NCBI GenBank assembly: GCA_963849005.1
Contig: CAWKGC010000003.1
Span: 1 to 64,000 of the forward strand
Direction of reading: 5' to 3'
DNA length: 64,000 nucleotides
Source: CAWKGC01 sp963849005
GTDB taxonomy: Bacteria > Pseudomonadota > Gammaproteobacteria > Burkholderiales > Usitatibacteraceae
In this document: positions 57,401 to 63,890 of the stretch, one piece after another
How positions within the stretch are numbered: position 1 is the stretch's first letter
How the letters are laid out: each line of letters starts with the position of its first letter
The notes under the pieces: model-generated
What the model saw: the letters and a program-made list of their open reading frames with translations, nothing else
Told to the model about the DNA's origin: nothing
The model's database searches: none
Position numbers and translations under genes: made by a program

Positions 57401-60040
57401 CGGGGACGCCCATGTGAAGTCCAAAGGCGCCCCCGATGTCTCCGCAAGCTTCACACCATTTGCAAAGAGCTCGACCTTCGTCAGCGAGCCGTCCAGATCG
57501 AGAGCCTCGACATGAATCGGGATGGTCGCCGGCGTGACCCACTTCGAAAACGTATGCGGGCTGGTAATCCCCACCCGTGGCTCCTTGTTTTCGCGCACGT
57601 TGATTCTCACCGACTCTGCTGCCGTGTAAGAAAGCACTCCCGGACGAGGCGGGTCGGCGTAGATCACTTCGGCATTGATGAACACTTCTCCCGAGCGATT
57701 GATCACCGATTCCACGCGGTATGGGGCAGAGGCTATCGTGTAGTACTGGCCATAGACTGGGTCGCCAAAATTGCTGCCTGCCCTCTGAAACCAGGAAAGT
57801 TCAACATAGGCAATGGGTCGGGTTCCGGCCACCACTTCAGCCTCGATCCTGACCGAGTCGCCGACAATGGGCGTTGCCCCAGCCGAGGGAAGAACGATTC
57901 GAATCTGGGAATCGGTCAAAGGTTCGGTGACCGAAACGCTGACTGGCGCGGAAACCGCTGAAGCGTTGCGGTCGTCTGTCGCCTTGGCCGTCAACAGGTA
58001 GCTGCCCGTCGTCGCACTCCATGCCGCCGAAAACGGCGCGCTGTTGGAGGTCCCAACCAGCAGGCTGTTGGCAAAGAATTCCACCTTGGATATCGTCCCA
58101 TCCGGGTCACTGGCGTTTGCCTCAATTGCGACCGACGCGGGTGAATCAAAACGTGAACTGGCAGCCGGACTGACAATGGCAACGGCCGGGGGTTGATTCG
58201 GGGCGGCGCAGAGTACGTTCCCCGCGGTCACGATCGCATTGAGCCGCGAACCCTGCGGGGGCGACGCGCCCGGGAAGTTGAGCGTGACCGTGCCGCCGGC
58301 CGTGAAACCATGGCTCGAAAGCGGGATCGCGAGCGTAAGTGCCGCGTCGCTGAAGACGCCCGACCCTGCGGTGGCCAACGATGCGGCAACCGGTGCGCCA
58401 TTGACCTCGTTCACGGAGAGGGCAACGGTGGCGGCACCGGAGTCGGCAGTCGCCTTCACATAGAAATTGATGGCGTTCCCCGCGCGCAGTCCCTCCGTGA
58501 GCGAGCCGGTGAAGGCGCGCGAGAACAGCGTCGTGTTGCCGTCGATCACCGTCATGCGGCCGCTTCCCGCGCCGTCATACGAGAGCGTCCATTGGTAGGC
58601 GCGGCCCGAGACCCAGTCGAGGTTCTCGTTCACGAACTTGCCGGACTGCTGCGTGTTTGTTCCCAGCCCCCATTCCCAATCCGCCCCTGCCGGACGCCCG
58701 CCGCGGATCTCAAGGCGTTCCAGCGCGGCGAAGGGCACGAACGAGGCATTCGGAACGACGGTCGGCGTGGTCGCGCATTGCCCCGGTGCAGCCGGGTTGA
58801 CCGCCTCGACACGGAACGCCGAGTTCACCACGGCGGTGCTGTGGCCGAACTCGTCGGTGACCATCGCAGCAAGCGCATGCGTCCCGGCGGGCAGCGGCGA
58901 GTTTGGCGTATAGGTTGTTCTGCCCGTGGCCGGGTCGAACTGGAACAGGCCGCCGATGGCCAGGCTGTCGAGCGTGGCATTGACCCGGTAGCCGTCCGGG
59001 TAGTTCGGCGGCAGCGCGCAGGGGCCGGCCGCGCATTTCGCATCCAGCCCCAGGACGATGGGCGGCCTGGTGTTGCTGGTGATCGAACCGTCGACCGGCT
59101 TCAGGATGCTCAGCGTCGGCAGGATCGAGAACGCCTCGCCCGCGAGCGCCTGCACGGGGACGGCCTTGTCGACCTTCGCGACAAATGCACCTGCCTCGCT
59201 GAATCGGAACAGGCCCGCCTGGTCGCCCAGCCAGAACGCGCGATTGGTCTCGTCGTAGGCAATCGAGCGGACCGATTGCAGGCCGGACGCGCCCAGGCCG
59301 ATGGTGGCCTGCAACGCGCCCGTGGCGGCAAAGATCTTCAGCGTCGTGCCCTGCACCACCCATGCCTGGCCGGTCTTCGGATGAACGCCGATCCGGTCGA
59401 TGGCAGCGCCCGTTGCAAAGACCGACGGCGGCGCTGCCAGCGCGCCAAGATCGACTCTGACGAGCGACGCTCCGTCGCCGATCCAGGCATAGCCCAGGAT
59501 CGAATCGATGGCGAGCAAGGCGGGATTGGTCGCGACAATGCCGGTCAAGTCACGCGAGGCGACAACGGCGCCGGCAGGCGAGACCCTGGTGAGCGCCTTG
59601 CCGACCATCGCCCAAATGCCCTGGTCGGCATGGAGCGCCATCGCGCCGGCCGGCGTCGAGAGCGTCCTTGTGGCGATGAGCTGCCCGGCGCGATCCAGAT
59701 GCACCAGCCCTGCGGCGCCGGACAGCCAGACGCTCTTGTCGTAGGGATCGACCTGCAGGAGCTGCGGCTGCACCACGCCGACCGTGGCCAGGCTTACCGT
59801 GAGCCCGAGCGTGCCGCTTGCGTCGTAGCGCTTGAGTTGCGTGCCGACAATAGCCCAGGTATCGCCAGAACCGGAAGCAATCGCGACGACGCCCGCATTG
59901 GCGAGCGTCTTGTTGACCTTGTTGGAGGCAGGATCGACGCGATAGAGGTTCGCGTTGTCGGCGAACCAGACCGAGGCGGCCGCAGCCGGGCCCGCGCAAG
60001 CGACAAGCAGCCATAGCGTGGCAAGCGTCTTGCGGAGCAT
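54461..60040 (-). CDS. Giant exported beta-propeller/Ig-repeat protein (1859 residues)
   Basis: This intact exported protein has an N-terminal signal that contains both a possible lipobox (LLVAC) and a possible AxA cleavage site. Residues about 22-310 form short repeats (VWFADN, VWLSGA, IWAMVG, AWIGDG, FWLGDQ) typical of a beta-propeller. One cadherin/Ig-like unit (about 315-420) and a unique domain (about 430-615) follow. Then about ten Ig-like modules of ~90 residues carry the pattern DPDGTISKVEFFAN...ATDDRNASA. The C-terminal 120 residues look like a small alpha/beta domain ending VHLIRGDDGVWRIEGM, NTF2-like by eye. There is no sorting signal. It heads the three-gene operon and is probably a surface or periplasmic scaffold or adhesin. 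Confidence 0.7.
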   Translation of the reverse strand: MLRKTLATLWLLVACAGPAAAASVWFADNANLYRVDPASNKVNKTLANAGVVAIASGSGDTWAIVGTQLKRYDASGTLGLTVSLATVGVVQPQLLQVDPYDKSVWLSGAAGLVHLDRAGQLIATRTLSTPAGAMALHADQGIWAMVGKALTRVSPAGAVVASRDLTGIVATNPALLAIDSILGYAWIGDGASLVRVDLGALAAPPSVFATGAAIDRIGVHPKTGQAWVVQGTTLKIFAATGALQATIGLGASGLQSVRSIAYDETNRAFWLGDQAGLFRFSEAGAFVAKVDKAVPVQALAGEAFSILPTLSILKPVDGSITSNTRPPIVLGLDAKCAAGPCALPPNYPDGYRVNATLDSLAIGGLFQFDPATGRTTYTPNSPLPAGTHALAAMVTDEFGHSTAVVNSAFRVEAVNPAAPGQCATTPTVVPNASFVPFAALERLEIRGGRPAGADWEWGLGTNTQQSGKFVNENLDWVSGRAYQWTLSYDGAGSGRMTVIDGNTTLFSRAFTGSLTEGLRAGNAINFYVKATADSGAATVALSVNEVNGAPVAASLATAGSGVFSDAALTLAIPLSSHGFTAGGTVTLNFPGASPPQGSRLNAIVTAGNVLCAAPNQPPAVAIVSPAASSRFDSPASVAIEANASDPDGTISKVEFFANSLLVGTSNSAPFSAAWSATTGSYLLTAKATDDRNASAVSAPVSVSVTEPLTDSQIRIVLPSAGATPIVGDSVRIEAEVVAGTRPIAYVELSWFQRAGSNFGDPVYGQYYTIASAPYRVESVINRSGEVFINAEVIYADPPRPGVLSYTAAESVRINVRENKEPRVGITSPHTFSKWVTPATIPIHVEALDLDGSLTKVELFANGVKLAETSGAPLDFTWASPPVGHNIIYAQATDNKGLLGRSQSIVAIVAAGSGAAPPSLTVTSPVDGTQFGAAGFISVTADTVDPLGLIKSVHFYVSADLKAVAGAPPFTRSVFLFNSPGTYGIWAMGLDANGQPLVSSNVVRAIVGAPNAGPVRFLDTSLTGSIVANEGDSTRIKFLLNEFGGPNGYVGYPLLLTPYNQEGRSATWVTETPGAPGGYYAVRIPYLQPGLQTWAVEARDANHYAVWSSAFTINVNARPRVSIDSPQLNQLFSLPAAVEIAVSASDPDGSIAKMELFINEQLVSTFMAPPYRYSLAAPPVGGYDVRAVATDDKGATGEAGPLHFEIVSTNNPPSCAITSPEDGAAILAGDSVEILAAAEDSDGAVVKVEFYSDTTLLGQSTQAPYRFTWPSATPGAHALTVKATDNLGGVTTSAPVGITAYVGNLPPRIKLVYDPPVGGYVFGEVTDLGIYVNAQDADGTVVKLELFEDTTLLSSLTLNSSYINWDFNAGSPSIGVHNYTVRATDNAGATATVTLKVTINPSPSVSLVLPRPNAFFIAPASIEILATATQQNGTISNVNFYDGNTLIDVDRYPPYGLRWTGVAAGIHTITATVVSSTGYATSAPVTIVVGTATQPTLSRPWQPYFVAPADIRIAVQAGGVSGATSVEFFNGTNKVGESSTPPFTMLWRDVGVGSYLLTARIATASGETLVTPARAVTVLAQPNLTIDTGIDGGTVLDRAVTISGTVQAPANSAIVVNGVTASIDSTDRWYAQNVPLVPGSNPINVTLAMQEVAPVKRTISVTRAGSTPFTARFDGYEGIVPFTPKLTISRLDPQELQRIEVDIGDDGSVEGTTNSLVNEQAEFDLTIPDPGAVPVRVRVYDPSGTVVFNSLLRLNAKAYADGEAPIAEVYSTMLDRLGVGKITAAEYAVSGDMRFKYRDVFANLAATLPGVVSNLGEPEVSAIGSDIAEILVTRTVLGVKRVFPVHLIRGDDGVWRIEGM

Positions 60041-60104
60041 GGGCGTCTTCTTCCTGTTGGATTGCCTTGACTCTGCCGTTCCAGCAGGGTCGAGTCAACA
60101 CCAA
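60041..60104. repeat. 64-bp direct repeat, copy A (leader of the giant gene)
   Basis: This sequence forms the 5' leader of the 1859-residue protein and recurs at 60967-61030 with about six differences. It contains the hairpin GACTCTGC-CGTTCCA-GCAGGGTC bounded by TTGA and GTCAA ends. It may be a promoter or attenuator copied along with an inserted segment. Confidence 0.8.
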
Positions 60105-60164
60105 TTCAAGGAAAGAAATGTCGAATAGTCACTTGCAAAAATTGCAAGTCAAGCGTTCTAAGGC

Positions 60165-60272
60165 ATGCTGGACGACAAGGGCTATGCGAAACGCGAGATG
60201 GGCATCCTCGGGCTTCCGGAAGTGCAGGACCGCGGCGCGGTGCCGGTGATGGTGGCCTCGCGGGCTGCCTGA
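60165..60272 (+). pseudogene. Fragment of an nrdJ 3' region
   Basis: This 36-codon remnant reads LDDKGYAKREMGILGLPEVQ and continues DRGAVPVMV, matching the NrdJ stretch encoded at 51019-51108. The DNA differs at about 10 of 90 positions, six of them synonymous. It lacks the cysteine-rich NrdJ tail and ends ASRAA. The divergence suggests that it came from another nrdJ allele rather than a recent copy of the neighbouring gene. Confidence 0.8.
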
Positions 60273-60294
60273 AGGAGTCATCTGGCGTCACCAA

Positions 60295-60307
60295 ATGATG
60301 CTATCAT
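60295..60307. promoter_or_regulatory. Palindrome ATGAT-GCT-ATCAT upstream of vapB
   Basis: A perfect 5-bp inverted repeat lies 32 bp before the antitoxin start, within the only AT-rich stretch there. This is where VapBC complexes usually bind to repress their own operon. Confidence 0.4.
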
Positions 60308-60338
60308 TGATGCAGCCATTCTTCTTCGAGGACCGATC

Positions 60339-60542
60339 ATGCGCACGACCGTCACACTCGATGATTCGCTGCTCGAGAGCGCCCAGCGACTGAGCGGCCT
60401 GCAAGAGCGTTCAGCCCTGTTGCGCGAGGCGCTGTCCGCGTTGATCCAGCGAGAGAGCGCCAACAGGCTGGCGCGCCTTGGCGGCACCGAGGGCGCGCTC
60501 AAGTTGCCGGCACGGCGCCGCGCGCCTGCCAAGGGGAAATGA
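60339..60542 (+). CDS. vapB: VapB-type antitoxin
   Basis: This 67-residue antitoxin has an N-terminal ribbon-helix-helix-like segment (MRTTVTLDDSLLESAQRLSG) of the VapB/DUF2191 type. A helix (SALLREALSALIQRES) and a basic C-terminal tail (PARRRAPAKGK) that would wrap the toxin follow. Its stop overlaps the toxin ATG (ATGA). The pair lies between the two copies of the 64-bp repeat. Confidence 0.85.
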   Translation: MRTTVTLDDSLLESAQRLSGLQERSALLREALSALIQRESANRLARLGGTEGALKLPARRRAPAKGK

Positions 60543-60913
60543 TCCTCCTGGATACCTCCGTCTGGGTGGACCATCTTCGCCGAGGCGATGCGCTGGTCGT
60601 CAAGGCATTGGAGTCGGGCCAGGTCGCCGCCCACGCGTTCGTCACGGGGGAACTTGCCTGTGGGAACCTGAAATCGCGCACCCGCATCATCGAATTGCTC
60701 CAGGCCCTGCCGCAGCTGGCATCGGCCACGGACGACGAGGTGCTCTACTACATCGAAAGGCACAAGCTGATGGGGCGTGGCATCGGCTATGTCGATGCAC
60801 ACCTGCTGGCGGCGGTGTCGATCGGACGAGCGATGCTGTGGACGCGAGACAAGCGACTGCGGGAGGTTGCAGCCGTTCTTGGCATCGCCCACCTGGAAGC
60901 GGGTCGACAATGA
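60539..60913 (+). CDS. vapC: VapC-type PIN-domain toxin RNase
   Basis: This 124-residue PIN-domain ribonuclease cleaves RNA (usually tRNA or rRNA) when not held by VapB. The acidic residues are in LLDTSVWVDHL, VTGELACGN, IGYVDAHLLAA and LWTRDKRL, giving the four-acid active site. The frame is intact. Translational overlap with vapB is normal for this module. Confidence 0.88.
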   Translation: MILLDTSVWVDHLRRGDALVVKALESGQVAAHAFVTGELACGNLKSRTRIIELLQALPQLASATDDEVLYYIERHKLMGRGIGYVDAHLLAAVSIGRAMLWTRDKRLREVAAVLGIAHLEAGRQ

Positions 60914-60966
60914 ACCCTTCACCCGCCATTCATCCAGAGAACTGGTTGCCGGAATGCCTTGATCGT

Positions 60967-61030
60967 GGGCGTTCTCTTCTTAATGGATTGCCTTGACCCT
61001 GCCGTTCCAGCAGAGTCGAGTCAACACCAA
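60967..61030. repeat. 64-bp direct repeat, copy B
   Basis: This is the second copy of the giant-gene leader, in the same orientation as copy A, with the hairpin GACCCTGC-CGTTCCA-GCAGAGTC. No ORF starts from it, so it looks like a scar left by duplication or insertion. The segment between the copies holds the nrdJ fragment and vapBC. Confidence 0.8.
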
Positions 61031-61088
61031 CGCGCCGACCATTGCCGAAAGCGGATCGACGACGGCGTTGCAGCGCATCCGCCGGGCG

Positions 61089-61107
61089 AGTATGATTTAG
61101 TCATACT
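61089..61107. promoter_or_regulatory. Palindrome AGTATGA-TTTAG-TCATACT upstream of the second TA pair
   Basis: A perfect 7-bp inverted repeat with a 5-base spacer lies 18 bp before the antitoxin ATG, in the promoter region. It is a probable operator for the ribbon-helix-helix antitoxin at 61126. Confidence 0.5.
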
Positions 61108-61125
61108 TTCGGAGGGCACGCACCC

Positions 61126-61362
61126 ATGAGCTACGCCGTGAAGAAAACCATTTCCCTGCCGGCGGACCTCGCGCGGCAGGCCGAGGCGTTGGCGCAGGCG
61201 GAGGGCAAGTCGTTGAGCGGCGTCATACAGGATGCGCTCCGCCAGGCCGGCATCGAGCGGCGCCTGCAGGAACTTCGGGGCATGCAGGCCTACTGGAGCA
61301 GGAAGGCACGCGACAACGGGATCCTCACCGAAAAGGATCTTGCGCGGTACCTGCGCGATTGA
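61126..61362 (+). CDS. Ribbon-helix-helix antitoxin (CopG-like)
   Basis: This 78-residue protein has the N-terminal ribbon-helix-helix KKTISLPADLARQAEALAQA followed by EGKSLSGVIQDALRQAG. Its C-terminal arm (QAYWSRKARDNGILTEKDLA) should bind the toxin. A clear operator-like palindrome lies upstream and CGGAGGG is a few bases before the ATG. It is paired with the PIN-domain gene that follows. Confidence 0.8.
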   Translation: MSYAVKKTISLPADLARQAEALAQAEGKSLSGVIQDALRQAGIERRLQELRGMQAYWSRKARDNGILTEKDLARYLRD

Positions 61363-61394
61363 CGGAAGCGGTTCCGCCCCCGCGCAGGACGCGC

Positions 61395-61790
61395 ATGAAA
61401 GTTGTCTTCGATACGAACATCCTGATTTCCGCCCTGGCATTTCCAGGTGGTCAGGGCGATGCCGCATTGCGGCGCATCATCGACGGGACCGATCAGCTGG
61501 TCTTTTCCAAGGCCATTCTCGATGAACTTCTGGAAGTGCTCGGCCGCAAGTTCGCGCGTGACAGGGAGGAGCTGGCTCACGTTGCGGTCTTCATCTCCGG
61601 ACTCGCGACAGTCGTGTCCCCGAAACGCAGGCTCAACATTTTGAAGGATGACCCGGACAATCGGATTCTCGAATGTGCCCTGGCAGGCGGCGCGCAAGCG
61701 ATCGTGACCGGAGACAAGGCGCTGCTCGCGCTCAAGGCGTTCGAAGGAATCCCGGTGGTGACGTTGACTGCCTATCTGGGCGGCCGGTGA
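61395..61790 (+). CDS. PIN-domain toxin (COG1569 type)
   Basis: This 131-residue toxin-like RNase starts at the ATG at 61395; a TTG at 61359 would overlap the antitoxin stop and cannot be excluded. It has KVVFDTNILISAL with the first aspartate, the acidic ILDELLEVLGR, PDNRILECALAGGA, and VTGDKALL. This PIN subfamily usually pairs with ribbon-helix-helix antitoxins, as here. It is not a close relative of the VapC at 60539, so the two modules are separate. Confidence 0.8.
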   Translation: MKVVFDTNILISALAFPGGQGDAALRRIIDGTDQLVFSKAILDELLEVLGRKFARDREELAHVAVFISGLATVVSPKRRLNILKDDPDNRILECALAGGAQAIVTGDKALLALKAFEGIPVVTLTAYLGGR

Positions 61791-61791
61791 T

Positions 61792-61896
61792 TCATGAGGC
61801 AGGTTTCGTCGCGAGCAAGGCAGCCGCTACGAGTACCAGGGTGCCACCGATGAATTGCGGCGTCGTGAGGCCCTCGCTCGGCACCAGCCAGGCGAG
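61792..61896 (-). pseudogene. C-terminal remnant of an EamA/DMT-type transporter
   Basis: About 34 codons in one minus-strand frame read LAWLVPSEGLTTPQFIGGTL and then LVLVAAALLATKPAS before a stop. This is the last helix of a drug/metabolite transporter-type permease. The rest of the gene is missing. It begins directly after the carbonic anhydrase stop, so a deletion probably joined them. Confidence 0.5.
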
Positions 61897-61900
61897 CGTC

Positions 61901-62542
61901 CTAAAGCGAAGCAAGCGCCTCGCGATAGGCGCCGGACGCTTCTTCCACCTTCGTGACCGTGGTGCCCAGGTCGCGAAGCAGCCCGTCCTTCAGCCCGTAG
62001 ACCCAGCCGTGCACGGCAAGCGTCTGGCCGCGGTCCCACGCGTCCTGCACGATCGTGGTCTGGCAGACGTTGACGACCTGCTCGATCACGTTCAGTTCGC
62101 ACATCCGGTCCACGCGCCGCGCCAGTTCGGGCAACGCCGCCACGATCGCTTCGTGCTTCACATGAACGTCCTGGACGTGGCGCAGCCAGTTGTCCGCGAG
62201 TCCCACGCGCCGGTTCTGCATCGCGGCGGCCACCCCGCTGCAGCCGTAGTGGCCGCAGACGACGATGTGCTCGACCTTGAGCACGTCGACGGCGAACTGC
62301 ATCACCGAAAGGCAGTTCAGGTCGCTGTGCACGATCACGTTGGCGATATTGCGGTGCACGAACAGCTCGCCCGGGGCGAGCCCGACGATATCGTTCGCGG
62401 GCACGCGGCTGTCCGAGCAGCCGATCCACAGGAAGCGCGGACTCTGCTGGTTGGAGAGCCTGGCGAAGAACTCCGGGTCGGCGCGGCGGATGCGCTCCGA
62501 CCAGGCGCGGTTGTTGGCGAAGAGTTGGGCGAGGTAGCGCAT
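61901..62542 (-). CDS. can: Beta-class carbonic anhydrase
   Basis: This intact 213-residue cytoplasmic zinc enzyme interconverts CO2 and bicarbonate. Zinc ligands are the cysteine and aspartate of GCSDSRVPAN, the histidine in VCGHYGCSG, and the cysteine three residues later. Other family marks are PGELFVHRNIAN and the C-terminal VHGWVYGLKDG. Length and motif spacing match Escherichia coli Can. The window also has a gamma-class relative at 16114. Confidence 0.92.
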   Translation of the reverse strand: MRYLAQLFANNRAWSERIRRADPEFFARLSNQQSPRFLWIGCSDSRVPANDIVGLAPGELFVHRNIANVIVHSDLNCLSVMQFAVDVLKVEHIVVCGHYGCSGVAAAMQNRRVGLADNWLRHVQDVHVKHEAIVAALPELARRVDRMCELNVIEQVVNVCQTTIVQDAWDRGQTLAVHGWVYGLKDGLLRDLGTTVTKVEEASGAYREALASL

Positions 62543-62607
62543 GGGCGGGGAACTTGCCGGATTCTACGGGAAAAGGGGACGCTACCCTTTTCCCCCGCTG
62601 CCGCAGC

Positions 62608-63156
62608 CTAGGCCTCGCCGGTGTACTCGCCGCGTGCCGGATAGTCTTTCGCGATCGCGAAATCGATTGCGCCCAGCAGGTCCTGGAACTGCGGCCGCGC
62701 GAAAGGCATGGTCTGCACGGCGCCGTAGTAGAGCGTGCCGTCCGGCCTGACGAGGAAGACGCCGGGTTCGCTGAACAGCGCAGGCTCTTCGATCCCGATG
62801 GACGTCTTGCCGCGCGAGGTGCTGAGGTACAGGCCCCATTGCCGTGCATTGCGGAGGCCCAGCCCGTAGGCGAACTTGACCGCCTTCGCGCCGGATTTCT
62901 CCGCCATCAGCTTGCCGCGCTCTTCCGTGTCGCTGCTGATCGCCACGACCTGCACGCCCCGTGCAGCGAACTCGGGGGCGAGGCGCTCGAGTTCCAGCAG
63001 GTACTTCGCGCAGATCGGGCAATGCAGCCCGCGATAGAAAACCAACAGGTCGAATCGCTCGCCGGGCGTCGCCCCGAGCACGAAGCGCCCGCCGGCAACG
63101 AGGGGAACGTCCAGCGCAGGCACGGCCTGACGGGGAAGCAGGGCATTGAGTTGCAT
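62608..63156 (-). CDS. AhpC/TSA-family peroxiredoxin-like protein
   Basis: This 182-residue thioredoxin-fold protein has the active-site motif FYRGLHCPICAKYLLEL, with a C-x2-C pair rather than the usual P-x3-T-x2-C of peroxiredoxins. The motif GVQVVAISSDTEERG follows. It resembles the redoxin group annotated as peroxiredoxin-like (AhpC/TSA). The start at 63156 is preceded by GGAGCTTCCG on the minus strand. The electron donor is unknown. It follows the DUF302 gene by 41 bases and may be co-transcribed with it. Confidence 0.8.
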   Translation of the reverse strand: MQLNALLPRQAVPALDVPLVAGGRFVLGATPGERFDLLVFYRGLHCPICAKYLLELERLAPEFAARGVQVVAISSDTEERGKLMAEKSGAKAVKFAYGLGLRNARQWGLYLSTSRGKTSIGIEEPALFSEPGVFLVRPDGTLYYGAVQTMPFARPQFQDLLGAIDFAIAKDYPARGEYTGEA

Positions 63157-63197
63157 CGGAAGCTCCGGGAGAGTCGAGGGTGAAGAGGGGGAATGAA

Positions 63198-63650
63198 TCA
63201 GCGGGCGACGGTCGCTTCGACAAGCGCGGAAAGCGCCATTCCCAGGCCGGCCACCGACGGGCACTGCGGCACGCCGTGGCGCTGCGCAAGGAACGCGGGG
63301 TCGTTGTAGCCGAGCCACACCTGGCCCTGCGCATCCTCCCAGGCCAGCGCCTTGAGCGGGAGGTCGATGCCCACGGACTGCGCGCATTCCATGAAGGGCG
63401 TGCCGCCCTGCGGATTGCCGAAGAGGAGCACCTCGGTAGGCCGGAGGGTCTTGCCGATCTTCGCGGCGCCGGCGGCGTGGTCGATGCGCGCAAAGACATT
63501 GAGCCCGCGTTGCTTCGCGTTCTCTTCGAACCGGTTCATGGTCTCCCTGGCCGTGTAGGGGCTCTTGATCGCGATGAGCCCCTCGGCGCCGAAGACCGCC
63601 GGGGACCAGGCCAGCAACAGTGCAATGACGAAGAGCAGCGGGCGGTTCAT
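63198..63650 (-). CDS. Exported DUF302-domain protein
   Basis: The product is 150 residues with a signal peptide (MNRPLLFVIALLLAWSPAVF, cleavage near GAEG). The DUF302 domain has KSPYTARETMNRFEENAKQR, FARIDHAAGAAKIG, RPTEVLLFGNPQGGT, and WLGYNDPAFLAQRHG. DUF302 proteins are small periplasmic proteins of unknown activity, often near redox or stress genes, as here. The start at 63650 has GGGAGAACCCC upstream; longer frames are not supported. Confidence 0.83.
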   Translation of the reverse strand: MNRPLLFVIALLLAWSPAVFGAEGLIAIKSPYTARETMNRFEENAKQRGLNVFARIDHAAGAAKIGKTLRPTEVLLFGNPQGGTPFMECAQSVGIDLPLKALAWEDAQGQVWLGYNDPAFLAQRHGVPQCPSVAGLGMALSALVEATVAR

Positions 63651-63890
63651 GGGGTTCTCCCGGGAGGTCTTGAATCGGAACGATCGGGGCAAAGCATATA
63701 CCAGCGCGGCTGCGCACCCCCGCGCAGTCGCCTGGCAGCAACAGGCGCGAGGCGCCGACAAGCGGGAGCGTTCGACAGGTCAATTGATATGGAACAAATG
63801 GCCCTGCAGCACATGAGAGGACGATCAAAGGCACGGCATTCAATCGACCGGCACCATCCCCCGGACTCATCAGAGAAAAGGAACATCACA

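Noticed and set aside
58193..60016. 607-codon plus-strand frame opposite the giant gene
   Set aside because: It is arginine-rich, has no motif, and lies entirely antisense to a consistent beta-repeat protein.
54461..60040. Giant protein as a phage tail fibre or RTX adhesin
   Set aside because: No phage structural genes surround it, and no RTX nonapeptides, type I secretion genes or sorting motif were seen.
60165..60272. Short real gene rather than an nrdJ fragment
   Set aside because: The sequence aligns codon by codon with the end of NrdJ, is truncated at both sides, and has no ribosome-binding site.
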